Shown: piece by piece, positions 53,336 through 63,485 of the stretch
How positions within the stretch are numbered: position 1 is the first letter of the stretch
How the letters are laid out: each line of letters begins with the position of its first letter
Origin: Arthrobacter humicola
GTDB lineage: Bacteria > Actinomycetota > Actinomycetes > Actinomycetales > Micrococcaceae
Assembly: GCF_022803015.1 (NCBI RefSeq)
Contig: NZ_JAFKON010000002.1
Coordinates: 1-64,000 of the forward strand
DNA length: 64,000 nucleotides
Direction: 5' to 3'
Position numbers and translations under genes: made by a program
The notes under the pieces: model-generated
The model's database searches: none
What the model was told of the DNA's origin: nothing
The model's input: the letters and a program-made list of their open reading frames with translations, nothing else

Positions 53336-54751
53336 ATGACCTCGCACGACGAACGCGCAGAATTCCGCTCCGAACACGACCTCCTGGGTGACCGGGACGT
53401 TCCCGCCGGCGCCTACTGGGGCGTCCACACCCTCCGGGCCGTGGAGAACTTCCCCATCACCGGCCAGCCGCTGTCCTCCAACATGCACCTGGTCCGCGGG
53501 CTGGCCGCCGTGAAGCTCGCCGCCGCCCGCACCAACCACGAGCTCGGACTGCTCGACGCCGGGCGTGCCGCCGCCATCGGGGAAGCCTGCACCGAGGTCA
53601 TGAACGGCAAGCTCAGCGAGCAATTCATCGTCGACGTCATCCAGGGCGGCGCCGGGACCTCCTCGAACATGAACGCCAACGAGGTCATCGCCAACCGGGC
53701 CCTGGAAATCCTCGGGCACCCGAAGGGCGACTACTCCCGGCTGCACCCCAACGACCACGTCAACCTCAGCCAGTCCACCAACGACGTCTACCCCACCGCG
53801 GTCAAGCTCGGCACGATCTTCGCGGCCCGGGAACTGCTCCAGGCCCTCACCGAGCTCGAAGACGCCTTCGCCGCAAAGGCCCTCGAGTTCCGCACCGTGG
53901 TCAAGATGGGCCGCACCCAGCTCCAGGACGCCGTCCCCATGACCCTCGGCCAGGAATTCGGCACCTACGCCGTCACGATCGGCGAGGACCGGCTCCGCCT
54001 GGCCGAAGCCGACCTGCTGATCCACGAAATCAACCTCGGCGCTACCGCGATCGGCACCGGCCTGAACGCCCCCGCCGGGTACGCCGAAGCCGCCTGCCGG
54101 CACCTGGCCGAAATCACCGGCCTGCCGCTGATCACGGCCGTGGACCTGATCGAGGCCACCCAGGACGTCGGCGCCTTCGTCCACCTCTCCGGCGTGCTGA
54201 AGCGGGTCGCCGTGAAACTTTCCAAGATCTGCAACGACCTCCGGCTGCTCTCCTCCGGCCCGCGCGCCGGCTTCGGCGAGATCAACCTCCCCGCGGTGCA
54301 GTCCGGCTCCTCGATCATGCCCGGCAAGATCAACCCGGTCATCCCGGAAGTGGTCAGCCAGGTCGCCTACGAGGTGATCGGCAACGACGTCACCATCACC
54401 ATGGCCGCCGAGGCCGGCCAGCTCCAGCTCAACGCCTTCGAACCCATCATCGTCCACAGCCTCCACAAGAGCATCTCCCACCTCGAAGCCGCCTGCCGCA
54501 CCCTCACGGCCCGCTGCGTCCGGGGCATCACCGCCAACACCGAACACCTCCGCCTCACCGTCGAACAATCCATCGGCCTCGTCACCGCCCTGAACCCGCA
54601 ACTCGGCTACGCCACGGCCACGGCCATCGCCCAGGAAGCCCTCGCCACCGGCAAAGGCGTCGCGGAACTAGTACTCGAACACGGCCTGCTCACCGACGAG
54701 CAGCTCACCGAGCTCCTCAGCCCGCACCGCCTGGCCAACCTGAGCAAGTAG
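53336..54751 (+). CDS. aspA: Aspartate ammonia-lyase
   Basis: This 471-residue enzyme of the fumarase/aspartase family converts aspartate to fumarate and ammonia. The signature loop GSSIMPGKINPVIPEVV carries the catalytic Ser, and the other active-site segments are GGAGTSSNMNANEVIAN and the STNDVYP segment. It starts 9 bases after the asparaginase stop. A single product family is clear, and aspartase rather than fumarase fits the neighbours. Confidence 0.94.
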   Translation: MTSHDERAEFRSEHDLLGDRDVPAGAYWGVHTLRAVENFPITGQPLSSNMHLVRGLAAVKLAAARTNHELGLLDAGRAAAIGEACTEVMNGKLSEQFIVDVIQGGAGTSSNMNANEVIANRALEILGHPKGDYSRLHPNDHVNLSQSTNDVYPTAVKLGTIFAARELLQALTELEDAFAAKALEFRTVVKMGRTQLQDAVPMTLGQEFGTYAVTIGEDRLRLAEADLLIHEINLGATAIGTGLNAPAGYAEAACRHLAEITGLPLITAVDLIEATQDVGAFVHLSGVLKRVAVKLSKICNDLRLLSSGPRAGFGEINLPAVQSGSSIMPGKINPVIPEVVSQVAYEVIGNDVTITMAAEAGQLQLNAFEPIIVHSLHKSISHLEAACRTLTARCVRGITANTEHLRLTVEQSIGLVTALNPQLGYATATAIAQEALATGKGVAELVLEHGLLTDEQLTELLSPHRLANLSK

Positions 54752-54778
54752 CGCACCTCCGAACCCCGAAGGACCCCC

Positions 54779-56362
54779 ATGACTTCTCCTGACACTGCCC
54801 GCGCCCAAAAACTGCCCGCTCAACAGCAGACCCAGCAACAATCCGCCGTCACCGACCACACCATTCCGGCTCATGCCCACGCCTCGGGGGCCGCGCTCCA
54901 CGCCGAGGACCAGGGCTACCACAAGGGCCTGAAACCCCGGCAGGTCCAGATGATCGCGATCGGCGGCGCCATCGGCACCGGCCTGTTCATGGGCGCCGGC
55001 GGCCGGCTCGCCAGCGCCGGGCCGGCCCTGATCATCAGCTACGCCGTCTGCGGGTTCTTCGCCTTCATGATCCTGCGCGCGCTCGGCGAACTCGTGATGC
55101 ACCGGCCCTCGTCCGGCTCGTTCGTGTCCTACGCCCGCGAATTCTTCGGCGAGAAGGCCGCGTTCGTCACCGGCTGGCTGTACTGGCTGAACTGGGCCAT
55201 GACCGCGATCGTGGACATCACCGCCGTTGCGCTGTACATGAACTTCTTCAAGAAGTACTGGGCGCCCATCGCGGACGTGCCGCAGTGGGCCTGGGCGCTG
55301 GCCGCCCTGATCCTGGTCCTGGGTCTGAACCTGATCAGCGTCAAGGTGTTCGGCGAGCTGGAATTCTGGTTCGCGCTCATCAAGGTCGTGGCGCTCGTGT
55401 CCTTCCTGCTCGTCGGCATCTACTTCGTCATCTTCGGCACGCCCGTGGCCGGCCAGGAGGTCGGCTTCAGCCTCATCGCGGACAACGGGGGCATGTTCCC
55501 CAACGGCCTGCTGCCGGCCATCGTGGTGATGCAGGGCGTCGTGTTCGCCTACGCCTCGATCGAACTGATCGGCACCGCCGCCGGCGAGACCGAAAACCCC
55601 GAAAAGATCATGCCGCGGGCCATCAACACGGTGATCGTGCGCATCGCGGTGTTTTACGTCGGCTCGCTCGTGCTGCTCTCCCTGCTGCTGCCCTACAGCT
55701 CCTACAAGGCCGGCGAAAGCCCCTTCGTGACATTCTTCGGCTCCATCGGGGTCGACGGCGTGGACGCCATCATGAACCTCGTGGTCCTCACCGCGGCGCT
55801 GTCCTCGCTCAACGCAGGCCTTTACTCCACCGGCCGGATCATGCGCTCGATGTCCATTTCCGGTTCCGCGCCGAAATTCGCCGGCCGGATGAATAAGTCC
55901 GGCGTCCCCTACGGCGGCATCGCCCTCACTGCCGCAGTGGCTGTCCTGGGCGTGATCCTGAACGCCGTGGTCCCGGCCGAGGCCTTCGAGATCGTCCTGA
56001 ACGTCGCATCGCTGGGCATCATCAGCACCTGGGCCATGATCGTCCTCTGCCAGATGCAGCTCGCCCGGCTCGCAGCCCGCGGAGAACTGCTCCGGCCCGC
56101 GTTTCGTATGCCGGGCGCACCCGTCACGGGCTGGATCACCCTGGCCTTCCTCCTGGCGGTGCTGGTCCTCATGGCCTTCGACTCGCCAGTCGGAACGTGG
56201 ACCATCGCCTCCCTCGCGGTCATCATCCCGCTGCTGATGCTCGGCTGGCGCCTCTGCCGGCACCGCATCCTGGAGATCGCCGCCGTCCGCGACGGGTTCA
56301 CCGGCCCGTATCCGCTCGTGGCCAACCGACCCGTGCGTGGGACCGGCGGGGATTCGGAGTAA
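54779..56362 (+). CDS. ansP: Amino acid permease, asparagine type (AnsP-like)
   Basis: This 527-residue APC-family transporter has twelve hydrophobic segments starting with [21 protein letters not shown]. An N-terminal Gln/His-rich cytoplasmic tail (residues 1-50) precedes them. The segments [14 protein letters not shown] and [19 protein letters not shown] are typical of the AAT group with AnsP, GabP and CycA. It is the last gene of the asparagine operon, so asparagine import is likely. Confidence 0.9.
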   Translation: MTSPDTARAQKLPAQQQTQQQSAVTDHTIPAHAHASGAALHAEDQGYHKGLKPRQVQMIAIGGAIGTGLFMGAGGRLASAGPALIISYAVCGFFAFMILRALGELVMHRPSSGSFVSYAREFFGEKAAFVTGWLYWLNWAMTAIVDITAVALYMNFFKKYWAPIADVPQWAWALAALILVLGLNLISVKVFGELEFWFALIKVVALVSFLLVGIYFVIFGTPVAGQEVGFSLIADNGGMFPNGLLPAIVVMQGVVFAYASIELIGTAAGETENPEKIMPRAINTVIVRIAVFYVGSLVLLSLLLPYSSYKAGESPFVTFFGSIGVDGVDAIMNLVVLTAALSSLNAGLYSTGRIMRSMSISGSAPKFAGRMNKSGVPYGGIALTAAVAVLGVILNAVVPAEAFEIVLNVASLGIISTWAMIVLCQMQLARLAARGELLRPAFRMPGAPVTGWITLAFLLAVLVLMAFDSPVGTWTIASLAVIIPLLMLGWRLCRHRILEIAAVRDGFTGPYPLVANRPVRGTGGDSE

Positions 56363-56483
56363 CATCCCGGCAGTCCGCCTCCGCGTAACGCAACGTCCCC
56401 GCAACCTCTCCTGCACGTGGTTCGCATATGCTCAGCGGACAGACTCAACATGGCTCAGCGACGAACCACCCGGGAGACAGCTC

Positions 56484-57800
56484 ATGACCAATTGGCGGAT
56501 CAGGGATTTCCATTCGGCCGATCTTGACGGGATCCTGCACCTCTGGGAGTCCCTCAAGGAATCAAACGTCGAGCCCGTCTACGCGCTCTCGGAGGTGCTC
56601 GCCTCCTGCGAGAAGGACCACGCCGTCGTCGCGGTGCAGGGCGAGCAGGTGGTGGGCGCCGCCGTCGGACGGGCCGCCCACGACCAGGGCTGGATCGTCT
56701 TCCTGGCCACGTTGCCCGAATTCCGGGGCCGCGGGATCGGCACCTCGCTGCTGGCCGCGGTCGAGAACCGGATGGCACCGCACGGGCTCAACAAGCTCTC
56801 GGCCCTGATGCCGGAATCCGAAACCCGGGTGGAGGCGTTCCTGGGCCGCGGCTTCGCGCTGAAGAAGAACCTGCGCTACTTCGAACGGAAGATCCCGGTC
56901 CAGCGCCAGGAACTGGAACCCCTCAGCCTGCTTGGCGGCCGCATCCTGGCCCGTGACCTGTGGGAGAACGTCGCAGGCATGCGCCTCGAAAAGGAACTCC
57001 TGGAGCGCCGGCTGGTCCTTCCGCTCGCGGAGGCCGACCTCGCCGACGAATACGGTGTGGTGCCGCCGCGCGCCGTGGTCCTTTTCGGCCCTCCCGGTAC
57101 CGGCAAGACGACGTTTGCGAAGGCGATCGCGTCCCGGCTGGAGTGGCCGTTCGTGGAGGTCTTCCCCTCCCGGCTGGCCGCCGATCCGAAGGGGCTGGCC
57201 GGGGCGCTGCGCGAGACGTTCCTGGAAATCGCCGAACTGGAGCACGCGGTGGTCTTCATCGACGAGGTCGAGGAGATCGCCGCGCAGCGCTCGGGCGAAC
57301 CGCCCTCTCCCCTGCAGGGCGTCACGAACGAGCTCCTGAAGATCATCCCGGCCTTCCGCGAGCAGCCCGGCCGGCTCCTGGTCTGCGCCACCAACTTCAT
57401 CCGCGCCCTGGATTCGGCGTTCCTGCGGCACGGCCGGTTCGATTACGTCATCCCGATCGGCCTGCCGGACCGGCAGGCCCGGGAGGCCATGTGGCAGCGC
57501 TTCATCCCCGTTGCCGTGGTGGACGACGTCGACGTCGAGCTCCTGGTGGACCGTACCGAGGGCTTCTCCCCCGCGGACATCGAATACGCGGCCCGCAGCG
57601 CCTCCCAGCGGGCACTGGAAAAGGCGGTGTACGACGACGGCGGCGCGGCGTCCAGCGGCAGCGCCTCAGTCCGCGAGGCGGTCCGGAAGGGCCCCTCGAC
57701 CCAGGACTATCTCGACGCGATCGCGGACACCCGGACAACGGTCAGCGATGAAGTGCACCAGCAGTTCCTCGAGGACATCGACGCCCTGGGACGCGTCTAG
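56484..57800 (+). CDS. GNAT acetyltransferase-AAA+ ATPase fusion
   Basis: This 438-residue protein joins an N-terminal GNAT domain (about 1-135) to a C-terminal AAA+ ATPase (about 165-410). The GNAT part has the acetyl-CoA loop FRGRGIGTSLL at 80-90. The ATPase has Walker A GPPGTGKTT (202-210), Walker B VVFIDEVEEIA, sensor 1 ATNFI and an arginine finger in RHGRFDYVIPI, like FtsH/ARC-type ATPases. The C-terminal tail is acidic. The start is ATG at 56484. The function is unknown; the acetyltransferase may control, or be controlled by, the ATPase. Confidence 0.86.
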   Translation: MTNWRIRDFHSADLDGILHLWESLKESNVEPVYALSEVLASCEKDHAVVAVQGEQVVGAAVGRAAHDQGWIVFLATLPEFRGRGIGTSLLAAVENRMAPHGLNKLSALMPESETRVEAFLGRGFALKKNLRYFERKIPVQRQELEPLSLLGGRILARDLWENVAGMRLEKELLERRLVLPLAEADLADEYGVVPPRAVVLFGPPGTGKTTFAKAIASRLEWPFVEVFPSRLAADPKGLAGALRETFLEIAELEHAVVFIDEVEEIAAQRSGEPPSPLQGVTNELLKIIPAFREQPGRLLVCATNFIRALDSAFLRHGRFDYVIPIGLPDRQAREAMWQRFIPVAVVDDVDVELLVDRTEGFSPADIEYAARSASQRALEKAVYDDGGAASSGSASVREAVRKGPSTQDYLDAIADTRTTVSDEVHQQFLEDIDALGRV

Positions 57801-57917
57801 ATGGGCTCCGCCAGCAGTTTGTGATGGGGCCAGGCCGCGATCAAGGCATACAGCGGCGGTATCCTTGTGATTGGGGCCACTTGGACCCCACTTCTGTTTG
57901 TCGACACTGGAGCCACC

Positions 57918-59285
57918 GTGCGTAGTCCCCGGTTGCTATCCCCAAACCCGGCGACCGAGCCGGCGCAATCTGCTGCCAGGCGTGTCACAGCATCGATGCA
58001 GCTCAGCATCAGGTCCGGGACGGGTCCGCTTCGCAGAATCATTGAAGAATCCTGGAAGCGTTCGCTCCGGCTGCAGGCCAACCCTGACATGCCGCCGTCC
58101 TCGGTACTCCTCGATGGAGAAGCCCTTGAGGAGTACCGTCGCGGCCATCCGCTGGCGTCGATCATGCCGGTGATTAACAAGCTGCTGATTCAGCCCAGTT
58201 CCGACCAAGGGTTGCTCGTGGCTGTCGGGGATGAGCTGGGCCGGCTCCTGTGGGTCGACGGGGACGCTGCCCTGCGCCGGCGTGCCGAGGGCATGATGTT
58301 CGTTGAGGGCGCGGACTGGTCCGAGGCCAGCGTGGGCACGAGCGCTCCTGGAACCGCCCTGGCGCTGGGCCGCAGCCTCCAGGTCTCCGGTCCCGAGCAT
58401 TTCAACCGGGCTGTTCACGCGTGGAGCTGCACGGCCGTGCCGTTCCGTGATCCAGACACCGGTGCCGTGATCGGAGTCCTGGATATCACCGGCACCGAGA
58501 TGGCAGTCGCCCCGCACACGCTTTCCCTCGTAGAGGCTGCGGTCGCGGCCGCGCAGGCGCAGCTGCGCGTGGAGCGTCTCCTGCTGGCCGCTGCGCAACG
58601 CGACCGGCTCGCACGGCGGCGAGAGCCCGCGTCCGCCGCAAGGCCCAGAACCGTTCCCGGCAGCCCGGCCCGGAGCCTCTATCGCAACAGCCTGCAACTG
58701 CTCGGCCGCGACCACGCGCTGCTCAGCATCGAAGGAAGAACAGTATCGCTGTCTCCACGGCACAGTGAGATTCTGGCCCTGCTGAGCATCCATCCGGATG
58801 GTCTCAGCGGCGAAGAGCTGGGCGGCATGCTGTTCGGGGAAGTCCCAGCCATGACACTTCGGGCGGAGATGGTCCGGTTGAGAAAAGTCCTGCAGCAGTT
58901 CAATCCTGCCGCCGTACCGGAATCCCGGCCCTACAGACTCATCGTGGACGTGCTGCCGGACGCCGGACAGGTTCTCAGTTGCCTCCAGCGCGGGGCACAC
59001 CGAGTCGCCCTGGAGATTTATCGCGGACCGGTGTTGCCTCGCTCCGAGGCTCCGGGTGTGGTGACGCTGCGCAGGCGCGTCTCCACACTCCTTCGGGAGG
59101 CGGTCCTAACGGACGGCAGCGCGGAAGCCCTGCTCCAGTATGCGGAACTTCCCGAAGCGAGCGATGACATTGCCGTCCGGATGGCGGCGCTGAAGCTGCT
59201 GCCGCCCCGCTCCCCTAAGAGAGCTGGGGTGGTGGCCGACATCGAGCGCCTGGAAGCCGAACTCGGAACTCACCAGCCAAGGTGA
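57918..59285 (+). CDS. GAF-domain transcriptional regulator of the alcohol/acetate module
   Basis: This 455-residue protein has an N-terminal AcoR-like region (RRIIEESWKRSLRLQ) and a GAF domain (about 95-225) with WSEASVGTSAPGTAL and the FRDPDTGAVIGVLDITG segment. A C-terminal winged-helix domain contains SLSPRHSEILALLSIHPDGLSGEEL and LRAEMVRLRKVLQ. No sigma-54 ATPase domain is present, as expected in actinobacteria. The GTG at 57918 has GGAG before it; a GTG at 57867 is an alternative. It precedes adhP and probably senses an alcohol or aldehyde. Confidence 0.83.
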   Translation: MRSPRLLSPNPATEPAQSAARRVTASMQLSIRSGTGPLRRIIEESWKRSLRLQANPDMPPSSVLLDGEALEEYRRGHPLASIMPVINKLLIQPSSDQGLLVAVGDELGRLLWVDGDAALRRRAEGMMFVEGADWSEASVGTSAPGTALALGRSLQVSGPEHFNRAVHAWSCTAVPFRDPDTGAVIGVLDITGTEMAVAPHTLSLVEAAVAAAQAQLRVERLLLAAAQRDRLARRREPASAARPRTVPGSPARSLYRNSLQLLGRDHALLSIEGRTVSLSPRHSEILALLSIHPDGLSGEELGGMLFGEVPAMTLRAEMVRLRKVLQQFNPAAVPESRPYRLIVDVLPDAGQVLSCLQRGAHRVALEIYRGPVLPRSEAPGVVTLRRRVSTLLREAVLTDGSAEALLQYAELPEASDDIAVRMAALKLLPPRSPKRAGVVADIERLEAELGTHQPR

Positions 59286-59409
59286 CCTGACTCACAAGAC
59301 TGCAACCTCGTCGCAACCCTCCCTTCCCTAGGCTTTAGGCAGCGGCCATCATCCTGCTCAGCACAAGTGCCAGCGATGGTTGGGTTATCCACACCCTGAC
59401 AATCCGCGG

Positions 59410-59434
59410 GCCTCACCCGCACCCCCGGTGAGGC
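59410..59434 (+). terminator. Weak hairpin with T-run after the GAF regulator
   Basis: GCCTCACC and GGTGAGGC form an 8-bp stem with a 9-base loop followed by TTT, 124 bases after the regulator stop. It could be a terminator or part of the adhP leader. Confidence 0.45.
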
Positions 59435-59536
59435 TTTCGGCGGACAACGGGCATCACGCCCGGCTTCTGGAGTGACGTTCAAACTCATGCCTGCGCATTA
59501 TTTGCTGCGGCTACAAACGACGAAGGAATATCGACA

Positions 59537-60556
59537 ATGACGACGATGAGAGCAGCTGTAGTTACCGAATTCGGCAAGGATCTTCAGATCCAGGACCTGC
59601 CCGTTCCCGTGCCGGGACGCGGAGAGGCCCTGGTCAAGGTCCTCACCACCGGCGTATGCCACACCGACCTGCACGCCGCGGAGGGAGACTGGCCGGTCAA
59701 GCCGTCACCGCCCTTCATTCCCGGCCACGAAGGCGTGGGCGAGGTCGTCGCCCTCGGCGAAGGCGTCACCGATCTGGCCATCGGCGATTTGGTCGGCAAC
59801 GCGTGGCTCTGGTCCGCTTGCGGCGACTGCCAGTACTGCCGCACTGGCTGGGAAACCCTGTGCGAGGCGCAGCAGAACGCCGGTTACAGCGTCGACGGCT
59901 CCTTCGGCGAGTACATGCTGGTCGCCAGCCGGTTTGCCGCCCGCATTCCGGCCGGATCGGACCCGGTGGAAATCGCACCCGTGCTCTGCGCCGGCGTGAC
60001 CGTCTACAAGGGCCTGAAGATGACCGAGGCCAAGCCGGGCCAGTGGGTCACCATCTCCGGGATCGGCGGACTCGGGCACATCGCTGTCCAGTACGCCGTC
60101 GCCATGGGGCTGCGGGTCGCTGCGGTGGACATTGCCGATGACAAGTTGGCCCTGGCCAAGAAGCACGGCGCCGAACTGACCGTCAACGCCCTGCACGAAG
60201 ACCCCGTCGAAGTTATCCAGCGCGATACCGGAGGATGTCATGGAGTCCTGGTCACGGCAGTGCACCCGTCAGCGTTCGGGCAGGCCATCGGGATGGCCCG
60301 GCGCGGCGGAACGATCGTTTTCAACGGGCTGCCGCCGGGGGACTTCCCGGCGCCGATCTTCGAGATTGTGCTCAAGGGCCTGACGGTCCGCGGCTCAATT
60401 GTCGGAACCCGGCAGGACCTGGAAGAAGCACTCGACTTCTACGCCCAGGGCAAGATCCACCCCACGGTCTCCACGAGGGAGCTCTCCGAAGTGAATGCTG
60501 TCCTCGACGAAATGAAGCATGCCAAGATCGACGGCCGCGTGGTCATCAAGTACTGA
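59537..60556 (+). CDS. adhP: Zinc-dependent alcohol dehydrogenase AdhP
   Basis: This 339-residue enzyme oxidises ethanol and similar primary alcohols with NAD. The catalytic-zinc segment GVCHTDLHAAEG, GHEGVGEV, the structural zinc set CGDCQYCRTGWETLC and the Rossmann motif GIGGLGHIAVQYA are complete. It belongs to the AdhP/propanol-preferring group. The start has a GAAGGA site. It follows the GAF regulator and precedes acs. Confidence 0.95.
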   Translation: MTTMRAAVVTEFGKDLQIQDLPVPVPGRGEALVKVLTTGVCHTDLHAAEGDWPVKPSPPFIPGHEGVGEVVALGEGVTDLAIGDLVGNAWLWSACGDCQYCRTGWETLCEAQQNAGYSVDGSFGEYMLVASRFAARIPAGSDPVEIAPVLCAGVTVYKGLKMTEAKPGQWVTISGIGGLGHIAVQYAVAMGLRVAAVDIADDKLALAKKHGAELTVNALHEDPVEVIQRDTGGCHGVLVTAVHPSAFGQAIGMARRGGTIVFNGLPPGDFPAPIFEIVLKGLTVRGSIVGTRQDLEEALDFYAQGKIHPTVSTRELSEVNAVLDEMKHAKIDGRVVIKY

Positions 60557-60574
60557 TCAACAAGTACTGATCAA
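60547..60574. repeat. 14-bp tandem duplication at the adhP stop
   Basis: CAAGTACTGATCAA is present twice in direct tandem (60547-60560 and 60561-60574). The first copy contains the last two codons and stop of adhP, so the second copy is non-coding. Confidence 0.85.
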
Positions 60575-60584
60575 CCCGGCTGGC

Positions 60585-60633
60585 TGCGGCAGCGGCGTAT
60601 CCCCAGGCACCCTGGGGATACGCCGCTGCCGCA
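60585..60633 (+). terminator. Perfect 23-bp hairpin between adhP and acs
   Basis: Exact complementary arms at 60585-60607 and 60611-60633 are separated by a three-base loop (CAC). The stem is unusually long for a terminator and is followed by CACACGCAATTTT. It may terminate adhP transcription or act as an attenuator before acs. Confidence 0.75.
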
Positions 60634-60682
60634 CACACGCAATTTTCACTGCAGAATATGTAAGAAAGAACAGGGGTTTCCC

Positions 60683-62725
60683 ATGTCCAACGCCCGCACC
60701 GCGGTACCACCCGGCTCCATGGCCACGCAGATGACCCAGGGCGATGCCTTCGAAAACCTGTCGCAGGAGAACCGCCGTTTCGCGCCGTCCGCCGAGTTCG
60801 CCGCGAACGCAGTGGTCACCGCCGCCGACTACGCCGAGGCCGACGCCGACCGTCCCGCGTTCTGGGCGAAGCAGGCCCGGGAGCTGCTGAGCTGGTCCAG
60901 GGACTTCACCCAGGCGCTGGACTGGTCCGATCCGCCGTTCGCGAAGTGGTTCGTCGGCGGCGAGGTCAACGCGGCCTACAACGCCCTGGACCGGCACGTC
61001 GAGGCCGGCAACGGGGACCGGGTGGCCATCTACTTCGAGGGCGAGCCCGGCGACACCCGCACCTACACCTACGCGCAGCTGACCGAGGAAGTGAAGAAGG
61101 CCGCGAACGCGTTCGAGTCCCTCGGCGTGGCCAAGGGCGACCGCGTGGCCGTGTACCTGCCCATGATCCCCGAGGCCGTCATCACCCTGCTGGCCTGCGC
61201 CCGGATCGGCGCGATCCACTCCGTGGTCTTCGGCGGCTTCTCCGCCGAAGCCCTGCGCTCCCGGATCGACGACGCCGAGGCCAAGCTCGTGGTCACGGCC
61301 GACGGCACCTACCGCCGCGGCAAGCCCAGCGCGCTGAAGCCGGCCGTCGACGACGCGTTGTCCCACGAGGGAGACGGCACCGGACACACCGTGCAGAACG
61401 TCGTGGTGGTCAAGCGCAACGGGGCGGATGTGGACTGGCACGAGGGCCGGGACCACTGGTGGGCCGACACCGTCGGCGCCGCGTCCGCCGAGCACACCGC
61501 CGTCGGGCACGACGCCGAACACCCGCTCTTCATCCTCTACACCTCCGGCACGACGGGCAAGCCCAAGGGCATCCTGCACACGACCGGCGGCTACCTCACC
61601 CAGGGCGCCTACACGCACAAGGCGGTCTTTGACCTCCACCCGGAGACCGACGTCTACTGGTGCACCGCGGACGTCGGCTGGATCACCGGGCACTCCTACG
61701 TCGCCTATGCCCCGCTGATCAACGGCGCCACCCAGGTCATGTATGAGGGCACCCCGGATTCCCCGCACCAGGGCCGCTGGTGGGAAATCGTGGAGAAGTA
61801 CAAGGTCTCCATCCTCTACACCGCCCCCACCGCGATCCGCACCTTCATGAAGTGGGGCAAGGACATCCCGGCCAAGTCCGACCTCTCCTCGATCCGTGTC
61901 CTCGGTTCCGTCGGCGAACCCATCAACCCCGAAGCCTGGATGTGGTACCGCGAGAACATCGGCGGCAACGCCGGCAAGAACGGCGAACGCAAGGAGCACC
62001 CCGCGCCGATCGTGGACACCTGGTGGCAGACCGAGACCGGGGCGCAGATGATCGCCCCGCTGCCCGGCGTCACGGCCACCAAGCCCGGCTCGGCCCAGGT
62101 CGCGCTGCCGGGCATCGCCGTGGACGTCGTGGACGAACTCGGCGAATCCGTACCCAACGGCCACGGCGGCTTCCTGGTGATCCGCGAACCCTGGCCTGCC
62201 ATGCTGCGCGGGATCTGGGGCGACCCGGAGCGGTTCAAGGACACGTACTGGTCCCGCTTCGAGACCATGTACTTCGCCGGCGACGGCGCCAAGAAAGACG
62301 AGGACGGCGACTTCTGGCTGCTGGGCCGCGTCGATGACGTGATGAACATTTCCGGCCACCGCCTCTCCACCGCCGAAATCGAATCCGCCCTCGTCTCCCA
62401 CCCCGCGGTGGCGGAAGCCGCCGTCGTCGGAGCCGCGGACGAGACCACCGGCCAGGCCGTCGTCGCCTTCGTGATCCTCCGCGCCGACGCCACGGACACC
62501 GGCGACGCGACCGTCCAGGAGCTCCGCAACCACGTGGGGAAGGAAATCGGCCCGATCGCCAAGCCCAAGATCATCCTCGTGGTCCCGGAACTGCCCAAAA
62601 CCCGGTCCGGCAAAATCATGCGCCGCCTGCTCAAGGACGTCGCCGAAGGCCGCGAAGTTGGCGACGCGACCACCCTGGCAGACAACACGGTCATGACCCA
62701 GATCGCCCAGTCACTGAAGAAATGA
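60683..62725 (+). CDS. acs: Acetyl-CoA synthetase (AMP-forming)
   Basis: This 680-residue enzyme makes acetyl-CoA from acetate, ATP and CoA and releases AMP. The adenylate-forming motif [11 protein letters not shown] lies near residue 285, with the WWQTETG and [15 protein letters not shown] motifs and the regulatory lysine region [11 protein letters not shown]. The start is ATG at 60683 with an AGGGG site. It is convergent with the short adenylate kinase gene, whose enzyme can remove the AMP that Acs produces. Confidence 0.95.
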   Translation: MSNARTAVPPGSMATQMTQGDAFENLSQENRRFAPSAEFAANAVVTAADYAEADADRPAFWAKQARELLSWSRDFTQALDWSDPPFAKWFVGGEVNAAYNALDRHVEAGNGDRVAIYFEGEPGDTRTYTYAQLTEEVKKAANAFESLGVAKGDRVAVYLPMIPEAVITLLACARIGAIHSVVFGGFSAEALRSRIDDAEAKLVVTADGTYRRGKPSALKPAVDDALSHEGDGTGHTVQNVVVVKRNGADVDWHEGRDHWWADTVGAASAEHTAVGHDAEHPLFILYTSGTTGKPKGILHTTGGYLTQGAYTHKAVFDLHPETDVYWCTADVGWITGHSYVAYAPLINGATQVMYEGTPDSPHQGRWWEIVEKYKVSILYTAPTAIRTFMKWGKDIPAKSDLSSIRVLGSVGEPINPEAWMWYRENIGGNAGKNGERKEHPAPIVDTWWQTETGAQMIAPLPGVTATKPGSAQVALPGIAVDVVDELGESVPNGHGGFLVIREPWPAMLRGIWGDPERFKDTYWSRFETMYFAGDGAKKDEDGDFWLLGRVDDVMNISGHRLSTAEIESALVSHPAVAEAAVVGAADETTGQAVVAFVILRADATDTGDATVQELRNHVGKEIGPIAKPKIILVVPELPKTRSGKIMRRLLKDVAEGREVGDATTLADNTVMTQIAQSLKK

Positions 62726-62758
62726 GTCAGTAGACCGGGCCATCCCCGCGCAAATACG

Positions 62759-62793
62759 ACGGCGGCGCCCCCCACTTTGGTGGGCGGCGCCGT
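62759..62793. terminator. GC hairpin between convergent acs and adk genes
   Basis: The core CCCAC-TTTG-GTGGG stem extends outward through GC-rich flanks with a mismatch, between the acs stop and the adenylate kinase end. It probably acts for both directions. Confidence 0.6.
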
Positions 62794-62810
62794 CGTCGTC
62801 GTCGTCAGTG

Positions 62811-63407
62811 CTAGCGTCCGCTCATGACGGAGGTCTGAACGGGATGTTCCAGGCTCCGTATCACCCTGTTTGTGACGTCGTCGATCCCGCCCAAGCCGTT
62901 AACTGGGGCCAGTATGCCGCGCTCGGCATACTTCGCCACCACAGCTTCCGTCTGCCCGTGGTACAGGTCCAGCCGGTGGCGGATCACGGCCTCGTTGTCG
63001 TCGCTCCGCCCGGTTTCCTTGGCACGGTGCAGGAGACGGGAGACCAGTTCCTCGTCGTCGGCAGTCAACTGCAGGACGACGTCAAGAACCCGGTCTCCGG
63101 ACGCCAGAATGTCGTCCAGCTCGTCAACCTGGCATGTGGTGCGCGGGTAGCCGTCCAGCAGGAAGCCCGACGTGGCGTCTTCCTGCAGCAGCCTGTCCCG
63201 CACCATCTTGTTGGTCACGCTGTCCGGGACGAAGTCGCCGTTGTCGATGTACTGCTTTGCTTCCAGCCCCAGCGGCGTTCCGCCTTTGACGTTGGCTCGG
63301 AAGATGTCGCCGGTGGAGATCGCAACGACGCCGAGGCGCTCGGAAATCCGTTCCGCCTGGGTGCCTTTGCCGGATCCGGGCGGGCCAATAATCAACATTC
63401 TCGTCAT
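62811..63407 (-). CDS. adk: Short-form adenylate kinase
   Basis: This 198-residue enzyme interconverts AMP, ADP and ATP. The P-loop is GPPGSGKGTQAER at about residues 7-19, and the AMP-binding STGDIFRANV and FLLDGYPRTTCQVD are clear. The usual LID with cysteines is missing, so it is the short form. The start at ATG 63407 gives the correct P-loop distance. It lies between acs and the aldehyde dehydrogenase, where removing Acs-derived AMP makes sense. A housekeeping adk in the ribosomal locus is likely elsewhere. Confidence 0.9.
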   Translation of the reverse strand: MTRMLIIGPPGSGKGTQAERISERLGVVAISTGDIFRANVKGGTPLGLEAKQYIDNGDFVPDSVTNKMVRDRLLQEDATSGFLLDGYPRTTCQVDELDDILASGDRVLDVVLQLTADDEELVSRLLHRAKETGRSDDNEAVIRHRLDLYHGQTEAVVAKYAERGILAPVNGLGGIDDVTNRVIRSLEHPVQTSVMSGR

Positions 63408-63485
63408 TTGTGAGTCCTTCGTGGTGCCGTCGTTGAAAGGGTGCGTCAAGGGCCCGCCGCTGTAGCGGCCGGCCCTTGATCGGCT

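Noticed and set aside
52235..54601. Long antisense frame opposite asparaginase and aspartase
   Set aside because: It is a GC-driven shadow of two well-supported genes; its translation has no recognisable domain.
60557..62533. Long antisense frame opposite acs
   Set aside because: It is a shadow of the acetyl-CoA synthetase gene with low-complexity Gly/Val/Asp content.
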